From Bacillota bacterium (GTDB lineage: Bacteria > Bacillota > Clostridia > Christensenellales > Borkfalkiaceae): DNA of 7,089 nucleotides. The first letter of the stretch is position 1, and every line of letters begins with the position of its first letter. Shown one piece after another: positions 1 to 5,699 of the stretch. The DNA lies in assembly GCA_021768985.1 (NCBI GenBank), contig JAETTR010000057.1:1-7089 (forward strand), read 5' to 3'. The notes beneath the pieces are model-generated. The model had not been told where the DNA came from. It saw only the letters and a program-made list of their open reading frames with translations, and ran no database searches. The translations under genes and the position numbers were made by a program.

Positions 1-1
1 T

Positions 2-349
2 CCCGGTCAGCTCGTCGATATGTTCACGTTCGAGGAACAGAACGAAAAGACGATTCAGGCGGGCGGAATTCCCGCAACGGCAAAGCGCGTTCTGCTCGGG
101 ATCACAAAAGCCGCGCTCGCAACGGACAGCTTCCTGTCGGCGGCGTCCTTCCAGGAGACGAGCCGCGTGCTCACCGAAGCCGCGATCTGCACCAAGCGCG
201 ATCCGCTCATCGGCTTAAAGGAAAACGTCATTATCGGTAAACTCATTCCCGCAGGTACGGGCATGAAGGACTATAAGAACGTTTCCATTCAGTCTACGGG
301 CGCATACCGCGACGTGATCGCTTCGGAGCTTGCAGTAAGCGAAGAGTAA
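2..349 (+). CDS. rpoC: RNA polymerase subunit beta', C-terminal end (partial)
   Basis: This is the last 115 residues of the beta' subunit of DNA-dependent RNA polymerase; the gene begins before the window. The reading frame is open from base 2 (P-G-Q-L-V-D-M-F-T-F) to the TAA at 347-349. The first in-window ATG at 20 is an internal methionine, not a start. The diagnostic stretch is ITKAALATDSFLSAASFQET followed by the segment with EAAICTKRDPLIGLKENVIIGKLIPAGTG, which is the highly conserved C-terminal part of bacterial beta' lying near the secondary channel and omega-binding region. The tail after it (about 27 residues, ending in ELAVSEE) is short and acidic. In most bacteria rpoC follows rpoB in one operon, so this probably closes an rpoBC operon. 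A 17-bp inverted repeat begins five bases after the stop. Identification is secure. Confidence 0.97.
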   Translation, partial: PGQLVDMFTFEEQNEKTIQAGGIPATAKRVLLGITKAALATDSFLSAASFQETSRVLTEAAICTKRDPLIGLKENVIIGKLIPAGTGMKDYKNVSIQSTGAYRDVIASELAVSEE

Positions 350-353
350 ATAT

Positions 354-389
354 TCACGGAATTTCTTTTTAAAAAAAGAAATTCCGTGA
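354..389 (+). repeat. Perfect 17-bp inverted repeat after rpoC
   Basis: The arms TCACGGAATTTCTTTTT (354-370) and AAAAAGAAATTCCGTGA (373-389) are exact reverse complements with two bases between them. The RNA would form a long hairpin, with the real loop opening in the T/A-rich centre. It starts five bases after the rpoC stop, so it probably forms the 3' end of the rpoC message or protects it. No U-run follows on the + strand (GCTTG comes next), so it is not a standard intrinsic terminator. On the - strand only a weak ATATTT follows. Confidence 0.75.
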
Positions 390-390
390 G

Positions 391-572
391 CTTGTAACCG
401 TTAAGCTTCGATTTGGTTACAGGAGCGTGCACCGTTCTATTTCAAGTCAGTAAGGCGTAAGCATACGCCAAATTGAGTGCGCTTATGCAAAAGTGTGATT
501 TTGCAACGCGCAGTGATTGAAATGCGATTTATATTTGTGAAAGAACCGTTTGATTCCAAACGGTTCTTTTTT
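391..572 (+). ncRNA. Candidate structured RNA ending in an intrinsic terminator
   Basis: This stretch has no convincing coding frame but several pairings that fit together. A hairpin pairs 391-399 with 415-423 (core TGTAACC/GGTTACA). A helix pairs 439-449 with 514-523 (ATTTCAA-g-TCA with TGATTGAAAT, one bulged G). This helix encloses two further hairpins: GGCGTA-AGCA-TACGCC at 454-469, and 478-512, made of TGCGC/GCGCA plus TGCAAAA/TTTTGCA around the loop GTGTGA. Together they give a three-way junction. A U-tract terminator follows at 541-572. I see no clear promoter just upstream, so the RNA could come from rpoC read-through. It could be a stand-alone small RNA, a cis-acting leader or a processed 3' UTR. 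I do not recognise a known RNA family. The structure was found by eye, without energy calculation or alignment. Confidence 0.35.
541..572 (+). terminator. Intrinsic terminator before the tetR promoter
   Basis: A perfect 12-bp stem, AAGAACCGTTTG (541-552) with CAAACGGTTCTT (557-568), closes a four-base loop ATTC. The T-run spans 567-572. It ends transcripts coming from the rpoC side and insulates the tetR promoter, whose -35 box starts two bases later. Confidence 0.93.
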
Positions 573-573
573 C

Positions 574-602
574 TTGACAAGGCATAAGATATCCGCTATA
601 AT
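574..602 (+). promoter_or_regulatory. Consensus SigA (sigma-70) promoter of the tetR gene
   Basis: The -35 box TTGACA (574-579) and the -10 box TATAAT (597-602) both match the consensus at all six positions, with the ideal 17-bp spacer. Transcription should start near 608-610. This would be very active if unrepressed, which fits a promoter held down by the operator that follows. Confidence 0.93.
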
Positions 603-611
603 AGCAAGCGT

Positions 612-631
612 TATATAACAATTGTTATTTA
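612..631. promoter_or_regulatory. Palindromic operator candidate for TetR autoregulation
   Basis: ATAACAATTGTTAT (615-628) is a perfect 14-bp palindrome. Allowing one mismatched pair (614/629), the symmetry extends to 612-631. It lies just after the expected transcription start and ends two bases before the ribosome binding site of tetR. TetR-family dimers commonly bind such palindromes next to their own gene, so self-repression is the likely role. That assignment is inference from position and symmetry. Confidence 0.7.
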
Positions 632-642
632 TAGGAAAACAA

Positions 643-1239
643 ATGCCGAAAGAAAAGATTTCGCGGGAGAAAATTTTAAAAGCGGCGGCGGAAGTCGTGC
701 GGAAAGAGGGCGCGGAGGCGTTGAACGCCCGCAGGGTTGCCGCGGAGCTGAACTGCTCCACGCAGCCCGTGTATTCGCAATTCCGCAATATGGCGGAACT
801 CGTTGCCGCGTTGCGCGGAAAGGCGGAAGAGGAATACCGCCGCAGAATCGAAAACTATTTTGCGAACTGCAATCCGGACGACCGTTACGAGGCGTTCGGC
901 ATGGGCTACGTGCGCTTTGCCAGAGAGGAAAAGGGACTCTTCCGATTTCTGAATTCCCCGCGCGACGGCGCTCCTCCCCGCGTGGAGGAGCCCTATTTCG
1001 CCGACATTGTCGCCGAAATGAAACGCATATACGGAATGGAAGAGGAACGCGCGACTGCCTTTCATGATCATATGTCCATGTATGCGTACGGGCTGGCGGT
1101 GCAGGCGAGCATGGCGCGCGAGGTTTCCGACGAGGAGATTGCCGAGCGGTTGCACGTGGAGTTTTGCGCGCTGTACGCTTATTATTTCCCCGAACGCCCG
1201 CCTTTGCCCAAGCGGACGCGCGTTTTAAGCGGCGGATAG
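643..1239 (+). CDS. TetR/AcrR-family transcriptional regulator
   Basis: A 198-residue cytoplasmic DNA-binding regulator of typical TetR length. The N-terminal domain (about residues 5-57) shows the family pattern: helix 1 KISREKILKAAAEVVRKEGA, then the helix-turn-helix LNARRVAAELNCSTQPVYSQF (27-47) with the usual V-Y-x-x-F recognition helix, followed by the helix that contacts the ligand core. The remaining helical part is the variable ligand-binding and dimerisation domain, so the effector cannot be read from sequence. The start is ATG 643, preceded by AGGA (633-636) at six bases. An in-frame TTG at 622 lies inside the operator and lacks a ribosome site, so I rejected it. The gene has its own consensus promoter and palindrome. 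It sits upstream of an ABC exporter operon, which may be a second target. An endogenous repressor of drug or envelope-stress type is likely but unproven. Confidence 0.93.
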   Translation: MPKEKISREKILKAAAEVVRKEGAEALNARRVAAELNCSTQPVYSQFRNMAELVAALRGKAEEEYRRRIENYFANCNPDDRYEAFGMGYVRFAREEKGLFRFLNSPRDGAPPRVEEPYFADIVAEMKRIYGMEEERATAFHDHMSMYAYGLAVQASMAREVSDEEIAERLHVEFCALYAYYFPERPPLPKRTRVLSGG

Positions 1240-1245
1240 CGGGAT

Positions 1246-1299
1246 TTTACGGCGATGCAACCGCTGGTTGCGCAAATTTTTTGCGGTTGCAACCGTAAA
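1246..1299. repeat. Nested inverted repeats in the tetR-XRE spacer
   Basis: A long hairpin can pair TTTACGG (1246-1252) with CCGTAAA (1293-1299) and TGCAACCGC (1256-1264) with GCGGTTGCA (1283-1291). Inside it lie the palindrome TTGCGCAA (1268-1275), and the right arm overlaps a 12-bp perfect palindrome CGGTTGCAACCG (1284-1295). The hexamer GGTTGC or its complement occurs four times. The array sits just upstream of the XRE promoter, so it may hold operators, a terminator or both. Confidence 0.6.
1257..1282 (+). terminator. Possible weak terminator after tetR
   Basis: GCAACC (1257-1262) pairs with GGTTGC (1266-1271) around a three-base loop GCT, and a run of six T follows at 1277-1282 after the spacer GCAAA. 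The gap between stem and T-run is longer than ideal, and the same bases can join other hairpins in this spacer. Termination may therefore be partial, leaving some tetR read-through into the next operon. Confidence 0.45.
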
Positions 1300-1323
1300 G
1301 CGGTGGCGTTTTGCGCCGTGCGT

Positions 1324-1332
1324 TGATATAAT
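1324..1332 (+). promoter_or_regulatory. Extended -10 promoter of the XRE-ABC operon
   Basis: TGATATAAT (1324-1332) is a full -10 TATAAT preceded by the TGn extension. The best -35 at 17-bp spacing, TGGCGT (1304-1309), is poor, which is common where the extended -10 compensates. Transcription would start near 1338-1340, leaving a leader of about 20 bases that carries the strong ribosome site GGAGGA (1348-1353). Confidence 0.72.
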
Positions 1333-1359
1333 TTACGCAAAAATATCGGAGGACAGGAA

Positions 1360-2298
1360 ATGTCGGTTGCGGAGAATTTGCAAACGTTGAGGAAAAAACA
1401 CGGAATCACGCAGGAACAGCTCGCCGACGAGTTGGGCGTATCCCGTCAGGCGATCAGCAAGTGGGAGACGGGAGAGGCTTTTCCCGAAACGGATAAATTG
1501 ATCGCGCTGTGCGAAAGGTTCGGCGTGAGCTGCGACACGCTGTTGCGCGGAACGGTTTCGGAGCCGGATCTTCCCGATCGGAAGGACGGAAAAAACGAGA
1601 AGCGGCGGATCGACCGATTTTCGCTGATGATGGCGTTCGGCGTGGGAATCATTCTGTTCGGGATTGCGGTTTGCGTGCTTTTATGCGGGTTCGGCAAACT
1701 GTACGGGAACGATCTTCTGAACGTCTTCGGCGGGGCGAGCGTTTTGCTGTGCGTGGCGTGCTCGGTGTTCCTTTTCGTGTACGGCGGAATCACGAACGAG
1801 AATTTTAAAAAGGCGAACCCCGAACGGCAAAGCGTTCCCGCGGAGGACGCGGAAAAGTTTTTGCGGCGGTTTCCGCTCGCCATGGCGGCGCTGATCTCGG
1901 GCGTCATGCTGCTCGTCGTCATGCTGGTTTTGGGGTTTGCGTTGTTTGCGGACGGGGATACGAAACAGGACGAATTGATCGGCTGTATCGTGGCGACGGT
2001 TTTCTTTGCGGGGCTCTCCGTCTGCGTGGGCGGACTGTGTCTGATGGGGATTCGCAGGGAAGGTTATACGGCGGCGGGAACCCGTTCGGAAGCGCGGGCG
2101 GACGGCGAACGGGAGAGCACGCTCAAACGGCTCGCGGGCGGGATCAGCGGCGCGATCATGATGACGGCTACGGTGGTGTTCCTGCTCTGCGGCTTTCTCG
2201 GCGATTTCTGGCACCCCGCCTGGGTCGTGTTTCCCATCGGCGGAATTTTGTGCGGGATCGTAAATTGTATCACGGACGCGATCGATAAAAAGAAATAG
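1360..2298 (+). CDS. XRE-family HTH regulator fused to six membrane segments
   Basis: A 312-residue protein with two parts. Residues 1-64 are a Cro/C1 (XRE) DNA-binding domain: NLQTLRKKHGITQEQLADELGVSRQAISKWETGEAFPET, where QEQLADELGVSRQAISKWE is the helix-turn-helix. A charged linker (about 67-86) leads to six predicted transmembrane segments near 89-111, 119-143, 172-196, 207-231, 262-281 and 288-308. It would thus be a membrane-anchored transcription factor. Proteins with this layout are common in Firmicutes beside ABC exporters; the membrane part may sense a compound, the lipid state or the transporter. The start ATG has GGAGGA six bases upstream. It is the first gene of an operon, with 14 bases to the ATPase gene. 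The signal and target are unknown; control of its own operon through the repeats at 1246-1299 is a reasonable guess. Confidence 0.88.
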   Translation: MSVAENLQTLRKKHGITQEQLADELGVSRQAISKWETGEAFPETDKLIALCERFGVSCDTLLRGTVSEPDLPDRKDGKNEKRRIDRFSLMMAFGVGIILFGIAVCVLLCGFGKLYGNDLLNVFGGASVLLCVACSVFLFVYGGITNENFKKANPERQSVPAEDAEKFLRRFPLAMAALISGVMLLVVMLVLGFALFADGDTKQDELIGCIVATVFFAGLSVCVGGLCLMGIRREGYTAAGTRSEARADGERESTLKRLAGGISGAIMMTATVVFLLCGFLGDFWHPAWVVFPIGGILCGIVNCITDAIDKKK

Positions 2299-2312
2299 AC
2301 GGGAGAGGGAAG

Positions 2313-3212
2313 ATGAACGCGATCGAAATCGAGCATTTGAAAAAATATTACGGCGAAGTGAAGGCGGTGGACGATATCTCGTTTACCGTCGGGCGGGGAG
2401 AATTCTTCGCTTTTCTGGGCGTGAACGGCGCGGGCAAGAGTACGACGATTTCCATTCTCTGCGGCAGACAGCCGCGGAACGGCGGCTCGGTGAAAATCGA
2501 GGGCATGGAGCTCGATTCGCACGCCGACGAAGTCAAGCGCCGTCTCGGCGTGGTGTTCCAGAACAGCGTACTCGACGCGCCGCTTTCCGTGGAGGATAAT
2601 CTGCGTTACCGCGCCGCGCTGTACGGCATAACGGGCGGGGCGTTTCAGAAGCGGCTCGGCGAATTGACGGAACTGTTCGAGTTGAAAGAACTGCTTCGCC
2701 GCCCCGTCGGGAAGCTTTCGGGCGGACAGCGCCGCAGAGTGGACATCGCCCGCGCGATCGTGCAGGAACCGGAGATTCTGATTCTGGACGAACCGACGAC
2801 GGGGCTCGATCCGCAGACCCGTAAATCGGTATGGGGAATCGTGCACCGACTGCGCGCGGAGCGGGAGATGACGGTGTTCCTGACGACCCACTATATGGAG
2901 GAAGCGTCGGACGCCGACCGTGTGGTGATATTAGACGGCGGGAAGATTCTCGCGAACGCGACGCCTTTGGAATTAAAGAACGCATACACGGGCGACTATA
3001 TCACGTTTTACGGCGCGGACGAAGGGGAATTGCGGGCGGCGGGGCTCGTCGCCGAGCGCGTCGGCGAAGGCTTGCGTGTGGAAGTGAAGGACACCGCCGA
3101 AGCGACCGCGCTGGTGCTGAAATACCCCGCGCTCTTCCGCGATTACGAGATCACGAAGGGCAAAATGGACGATGTGTTCCTGAACGTGACGGGCAAAAAA
3201 ATCGAAGGTTGA
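2313..3212 (+). CDS. ABC exporter ATPase subunit (drug/antibiotic type)
   Basis: A 299-residue ATP-binding subunit that powers export through the permease encoded next. All hallmark motifs are present: Walker A GVNGAGKST (36-44), Q-loop Q83, signature LSGGQ (135-139), Walker B ILILDE (155-160) with catalytic E160, D-loop GLD (164-166) and switch histidine H193. The protein continues about 80 residues beyond the core domain and ends in KMDDVFLNVTGKK, the tail typical of the DrrA/CcmA-like group that pairs with ABC-2 permeases. The start ATG follows a purine-rich site GGGAGAGGGA (2301-2310). It lies 14 bases after the XRE gene and 17 before the permease, so the three are almost certainly cotranscribed. 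The substrate is not readable; drugs, peptides or lipids are family options. Confidence 0.95.
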   Translation: MNAIEIEHLKKYYGEVKAVDDISFTVGRGEFFAFLGVNGAGKSTTISILCGRQPRNGGSVKIEGMELDSHADEVKRRLGVVFQNSVLDAPLSVEDNLRYRAALYGITGGAFQKRLGELTELFELKELLRRPVGKLSGGQRRRVDIARAIVQEPEILILDEPTTGLDPQTRKSVWGIVHRLRAEREMTVFLTTHYMEEASDADRVVILDGGKILANATPLELKNAYTGDYITFYGADEGELRAAGLVAERVGEGLRVEVKDTAEATALVLKYPALFRDYEITKGKMDDVFLNVTGKKIEG

Positions 3213-3229
3213 CGTGGGGGAATAAGATT

Positions 3230-4153
3230 ATGAAATTGATTCATCTCATTCGGCGGAACTGCAAATTGTATTTCAAAGACAAAGCGTTGTTCTTTTCTTC
3301 GCTGATTGCGCCGCTGATTCTGTTCTTTTTGTTCGTCGCGTTTCTGGGCGACGTCTACCGCGATAGCTTAACGGGTATTTTGCCCGAGGGGGCGGAGGTG
3401 CCCAAACGCTTAGTCGAAGGCTTCGCGGGCGGCTGGCTGATTTCTTCGCTTCTCGCAGTCAGCGCCGTTTCCATTGCGTTTACGGCGAATATGGTCATGG
3501 TGCAGGACAAAGTGACCGACCGCTTTTCCGATTTCGCGGTGTCGCCCGTGCCGCAATCGACGCTCGCGCTCGGGTACTATATCTCCACCGCCCTCGTCAC
3601 GGCGGTCATCTGTCTGCTTGCGCTTGCCGTCGGGCTTGTATATCTGGCGATCGTCGGGTGGTATCTCTCCTTTGCGGACGTGCTGTTCACGATACTCGAC
3701 ACCTTGCTGTTGGTTTTGTTCGGAACCGCGCTCTCTTCGGTGGTCTGTTACTTTTTAAAATCGCAGGGCGGAATCACGGCGGTCGAAGTGATCGTTTCGG
3801 CGGCGTACGGATTTTTGTGCGGCGCGTATATGCCCATCTCTTCGCTCGCCAAAGGGATTGCAGATACGCTTTCCTTTCTGCCCGGCACCTACGGCACCGC
3901 GCTGTTGCACGAACACCTGATGGGCGGTGCGACTGACGAAATCGGCACGCTCTTTTCGGGAGAGTTTGCCGACGGGATCCGCGAGGGGTTCGACTGTAAA
4001 CTGTTCTTCTTCGGCAACGCGGTGCCGGAATGGACTTGCTTTCTCGTGCTCGTATGCGCGATCGCCGTTCTCGTCGGGGCGTACGTGCTGATTTGCGCCG
4101 CGCCGTGGAAAAAGAGAAAGAAAAAGCCCGTAACGGTAGCGCAACCGAACTGA
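3230..4153 (+). CDS. ABC-2 type permease subunit
   Basis: A 307-residue membrane subunit of the exporter. After a short basic N-terminus (LIRRNCKLYFKDK) come six predicted membrane segments near 20-40, 68-91, 113-142, 151-175, 182-201 and 268-291, the ABC-2 family pattern. There is a large extracytoplasmic loop of about 28 residues after segment 1 and one of about 65 residues before the last. The conserved tract GAYMPISSLAKGIADTLSFLP (198-218) is the usual P-x-x-x-L...LP motif between segments 5 and 6. The tail is strongly basic (PWKKRKKKP). ATG 3230 is chosen because the membrane protein begins there and translation from farther upstream would overlap the ATPase gene in another frame. Its ribosome site GTGGGGGAA (3214-3222) is imperfect, so translational coupling to the ATPase is possible. 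Confidence 0.92.
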   Translation: MKLIHLIRRNCKLYFKDKALFFSSLIAPLILFFLFVAFLGDVYRDSLTGILPEGAEVPKRLVEGFAGGWLISSLLAVSAVSIAFTANMVMVQDKVTDRFSDFAVSPVPQSTLALGYYISTALVTAVICLLALAVGLVYLAIVGWYLSFADVLFTILDTLLLVLFGTALSSVVCYFLKSQGGITAVEVIVSAAYGFLCGAYMPISSLAKGIADTLSFLPGTYGTALLHEHLMGGATDEIGTLFSGEFADGIREGFDCKLFFFGNAVPEWTCFLVLVCAIAVLVGAYVLICAAPWKKRKKKPVTVAQPN

Positions 4154-4160
4154 AAAACGA

Positions 4161-4195
4161 AACGCCCGCATAGCTTGCGGGCGTTAATAGTTTTT
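4161..4195 (+). terminator. Intrinsic terminator of the XRE-ABC operon
   Basis: AACGCCCGCA (4161-4170) and TGCGGGCGTT (4176-4185) form a perfect, GC-rich 10-bp stem with a five-base loop. AATAG and then five T (4191-4195) follow. It begins seven bases after the permease stop. The T-run is offset, so efficiency may be below maximal, but the role is clear. Confidence 0.85.
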
Positions 4196-4206
4196 GGAGT
4201 CCCGAT

Positions 4207-4308
4207 ATGATCGGAAATTATAGATTTTTAATAAAAACACCTATGGAAATGATAGATTTAATCGATTATAATAGTAGCGGAATTGTTCGGAAAGGAGTAT
4301 TGATATGA
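4207..4308 (+). CDS. Possible 33-codon ORF before the kinase
   Basis: The frame ATG 4207 to TGA 4306-4308 encodes 33 residues (starting MIGNYRFLIKTP and ending VRKGVLI). GGAG (4196-4199) lies seven bases before its ATG, and its stop overlaps the kinase start as ATGA, a geometry typical of translational coupling. Against it: the codons are far more AT-rich than the neighbours, a promoter -10 box (4267-4272) lies inside it, and a terminator stands directly in front. A transcript starting at that promoter would lack its start codon. It resembles no family I know and may be chance. Confidence 0.2.
   Translation: MIGNYRFLIKTPMEMIDLIDYNSSGIVRKGVLI
4213..4259 (+). repeat. Direct repeat in the kinase promoter region
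   Basis: GGAAATTATAGATTT (4213-4227) recurs as GGAAATGATAGATTT (4245-4259) with one mismatch in 15. The two copies are 32 bp apart, about three turns of B-DNA, so both would face the same side. The second copy overlaps the -35 box and spacer of the promoter, fitting a pair of regulator sites. The regulator is unknown, and the AT-rich context raises the chance of coincidence. Confidence 0.5.
4244..4272 (+). promoter_or_regulatory. SigA promoter of the nag operon
   Basis: TATAAT (4267-4272) is a perfect -10 box, and TGGAAA (4244-4249) matches the -35 consensus at four of six positions with a 17-bp spacer. Transcription would start near 4279, giving a leader of about 26 bases with the ribosome site AAGGAG. 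A 10-bp palindrome TAATCGATTA (4259-4268) overlaps the -10 and could bind a repressor. Confidence 0.75.
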
Positions 4309-5678
4309 TTTCGCCAAAACTTGATAAAAACTTTTATCCCATGATCCGCGCGCTCGAAGATTTCGAAGCGCGGGTCAAGAAGGAAAAGCCGGAGAACCGC
4401 GCGAAGATCACCTTTGTCGTAGAGCGCAACGGCGGCTATAACTACGTCTATTCGTACGACGCGCTGAAAGACGGCGTGGACGACGACTATAACTACCGGA
4501 TCGCCGAACGCCTTGTAAAGACAGTGCTCTGGGTATGCGGCGGATTTAAAATCGGCGTTGCGGGCAGTAACGTCGTGTTCAACCGTCTGAAAGAAGCGTA
4601 TACCAAGACGGGCGCGCGCGCCTTCGACGAGGACTTTATGAGCGGCGTTTACGAGCGCCCCTTCGAGGTGGTCGCCCTGAAAGAGGGGGAGATTCCCGCG
4701 CAGAAGAACGCGTCCGTAAAGGTGGGCGGATTTTTAAAGGGTTGCCGCATCGGATTCGACGCGGGCGGAAGCGATCGCAAGGTGAGCGCGGTCATTGACG
4801 GCGAAGTGGTGTACAGCGAAGAAGTCGTCTGGAATCCCAAGGTAACCGAGGATCCTGCTTACCATTACCGCGAGATTCTGACCGCCATGCAGACGGCGGC
4901 GAGCAAAATGCCGCGGGTGGATTGCATCGGCGTCTCCTCGGCGGGCGTTTACGTGGAAAACAAAATCATGGTCGCGTCTTTGTTTATCAAGGTGGATAAA
5001 AAGAAATACGGCGATTACGTCAAAAACATGTACATCAATATCGCGAAGGAGATGGGGAACGTGCCCCTCGAAGTTGCGAACGACGGCGACGTGACCGCGC
5101 TCGCGGGCAGCATCGATCTGAACGATACCCGCGTGCTCGGCATCGCTATGGGCACGAGCGAAGCGGTCGGTTATATCAACGCGGACGGCGGCATCAACGG
5201 CTGGCTCTCCGAGCTCGCGTTCGTGCCCGTCGATTTCAACGAAAACGCCATGACGGACGAATGGAGCGGCGACGTGGGCGTGGGGTGCAAATACTTTTCG
5301 CAGGACGCGGTGATCAAGCTCGCCGAAGCGGGCGGGTTCGTGTTCGAAGCGGGGCTGACGCCCGCGCAGAAGTTGAAAGTCGTGCAGGCGCTCGTGGAAC
5401 GGGACGATCCGCTTGCCGGACAGATTTACGAGGACATCGGCGTGTATCTCGCCTACACGCTGCCGTATTACGCCAAATTTTACGACATGAAGCACGTGTT
5501 GCTTCTCGGTCGCGTGATGGGCGGCAAGGGCGGTAATATCGTGCTCGATACCTGTAAAAAGGTGTTGGCGGCGGAATTCCCCGCCATGAAGGATTTGGAT
5601 ATCTCTCTGCCCGACGAATCCAACCGTCGGTTGGGACAGAGCATTGCGGCGGCGTCGCTTCCCGCCGACGTAATTTAA
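4305..5678 (+). CDS. Atypical ROK-fold sugar kinase (probable amino-sugar kinase)
   Basis: A 457-residue protein, longer than the roughly 300-residue simple ROK kinases. Residues 1 to about 145 are an N-terminal domain I do not recognise (VVERNGGYNYVYSYDALKDG). The rest is an ASKHA-type kinase: phosphate-1 loop GFDAGGSDRK (150-159), segment CIGVSSAGVY (207-216), connect-1 with the likely catalytic aspartate in ANDGDVTALAG (N259, D260), phosphate-2 loop GIAMGTSEAVGY (279-290) and a late glycine motif GRVMGGKGG. The usual ROK zinc site is missing: the GEIGH histidine position reads SELAF (302-306), and no CxCGxxGC follows. Being first in an operon with nagB and nagA, it probably phosphorylates GlcNAc or a related amino sugar in the cytoplasm. 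The start ATG follows AAGGAG (4291-4296). There is no helix-turn-helix, so a NagC-like repressor role is unlikely. Fold is confident, substrate is inferred. Confidence 0.8.
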   Translation: MISPKLDKNFYPMIRALEDFEARVKKEKPENRAKITFVVERNGGYNYVYSYDALKDGVDDDYNYRIAERLVKTVLWVCGGFKIGVAGSNVVFNRLKEAYTKTGARAFDEDFMSGVYERPFEVVALKEGEIPAQKNASVKVGGFLKGCRIGFDAGGSDRKVSAVIDGEVVYSEEVVWNPKVTEDPAYHYREILTAMQTAASKMPRVDCIGVSSAGVYVENKIMVASLFIKVDKKKYGDYVKNMYINIAKEMGNVPLEVANDGDVTALAGSIDLNDTRVLGIAMGTSEAVGYINADGGINGWLSELAFVPVDFNENAMTDEWSGDVGVGCKYFSQDAVIKLAEAGGFVFEAGLTPAQKLKVVQALVERDDPLAGQIYEDIGVYLAYTLPYYAKFYDMKHVLLLGRVMGGKGGNIVLDTCKKVLAAEFPAMKDLDISLPDESNRRLGQSIAAASLPADVI

Positions 5679-5699
5679 CGGAGAAAGAGGGTCGTTTTT

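Noticed and set aside
622..642. TTG start seven codons upstream for the TetR gene
   Set aside because: It falls inside the palindromic operator and has no ribosome site, while ATG 643 has AGGA at the right distance.
483..788. 101-residue open frame on the - strand over the rpoC-tetR spacer
   Set aside because: It runs through the terminator and the tetR promoter and antisense to the TetR DNA-binding region, with no domain or ribosome site.
2064..2891. 275-residue open frame on the - strand
   Set aside because: It spans the junction of two well-defined + strand genes and is an Arg/His-rich shadow.
2831..3229. N-terminal extension of the permease frame back to 2831
   Set aside because: It overlaps the well-supported ATPase gene in another frame and is Arg/Gly-rich with no fold; the membrane protein clearly begins at ATG 3230.
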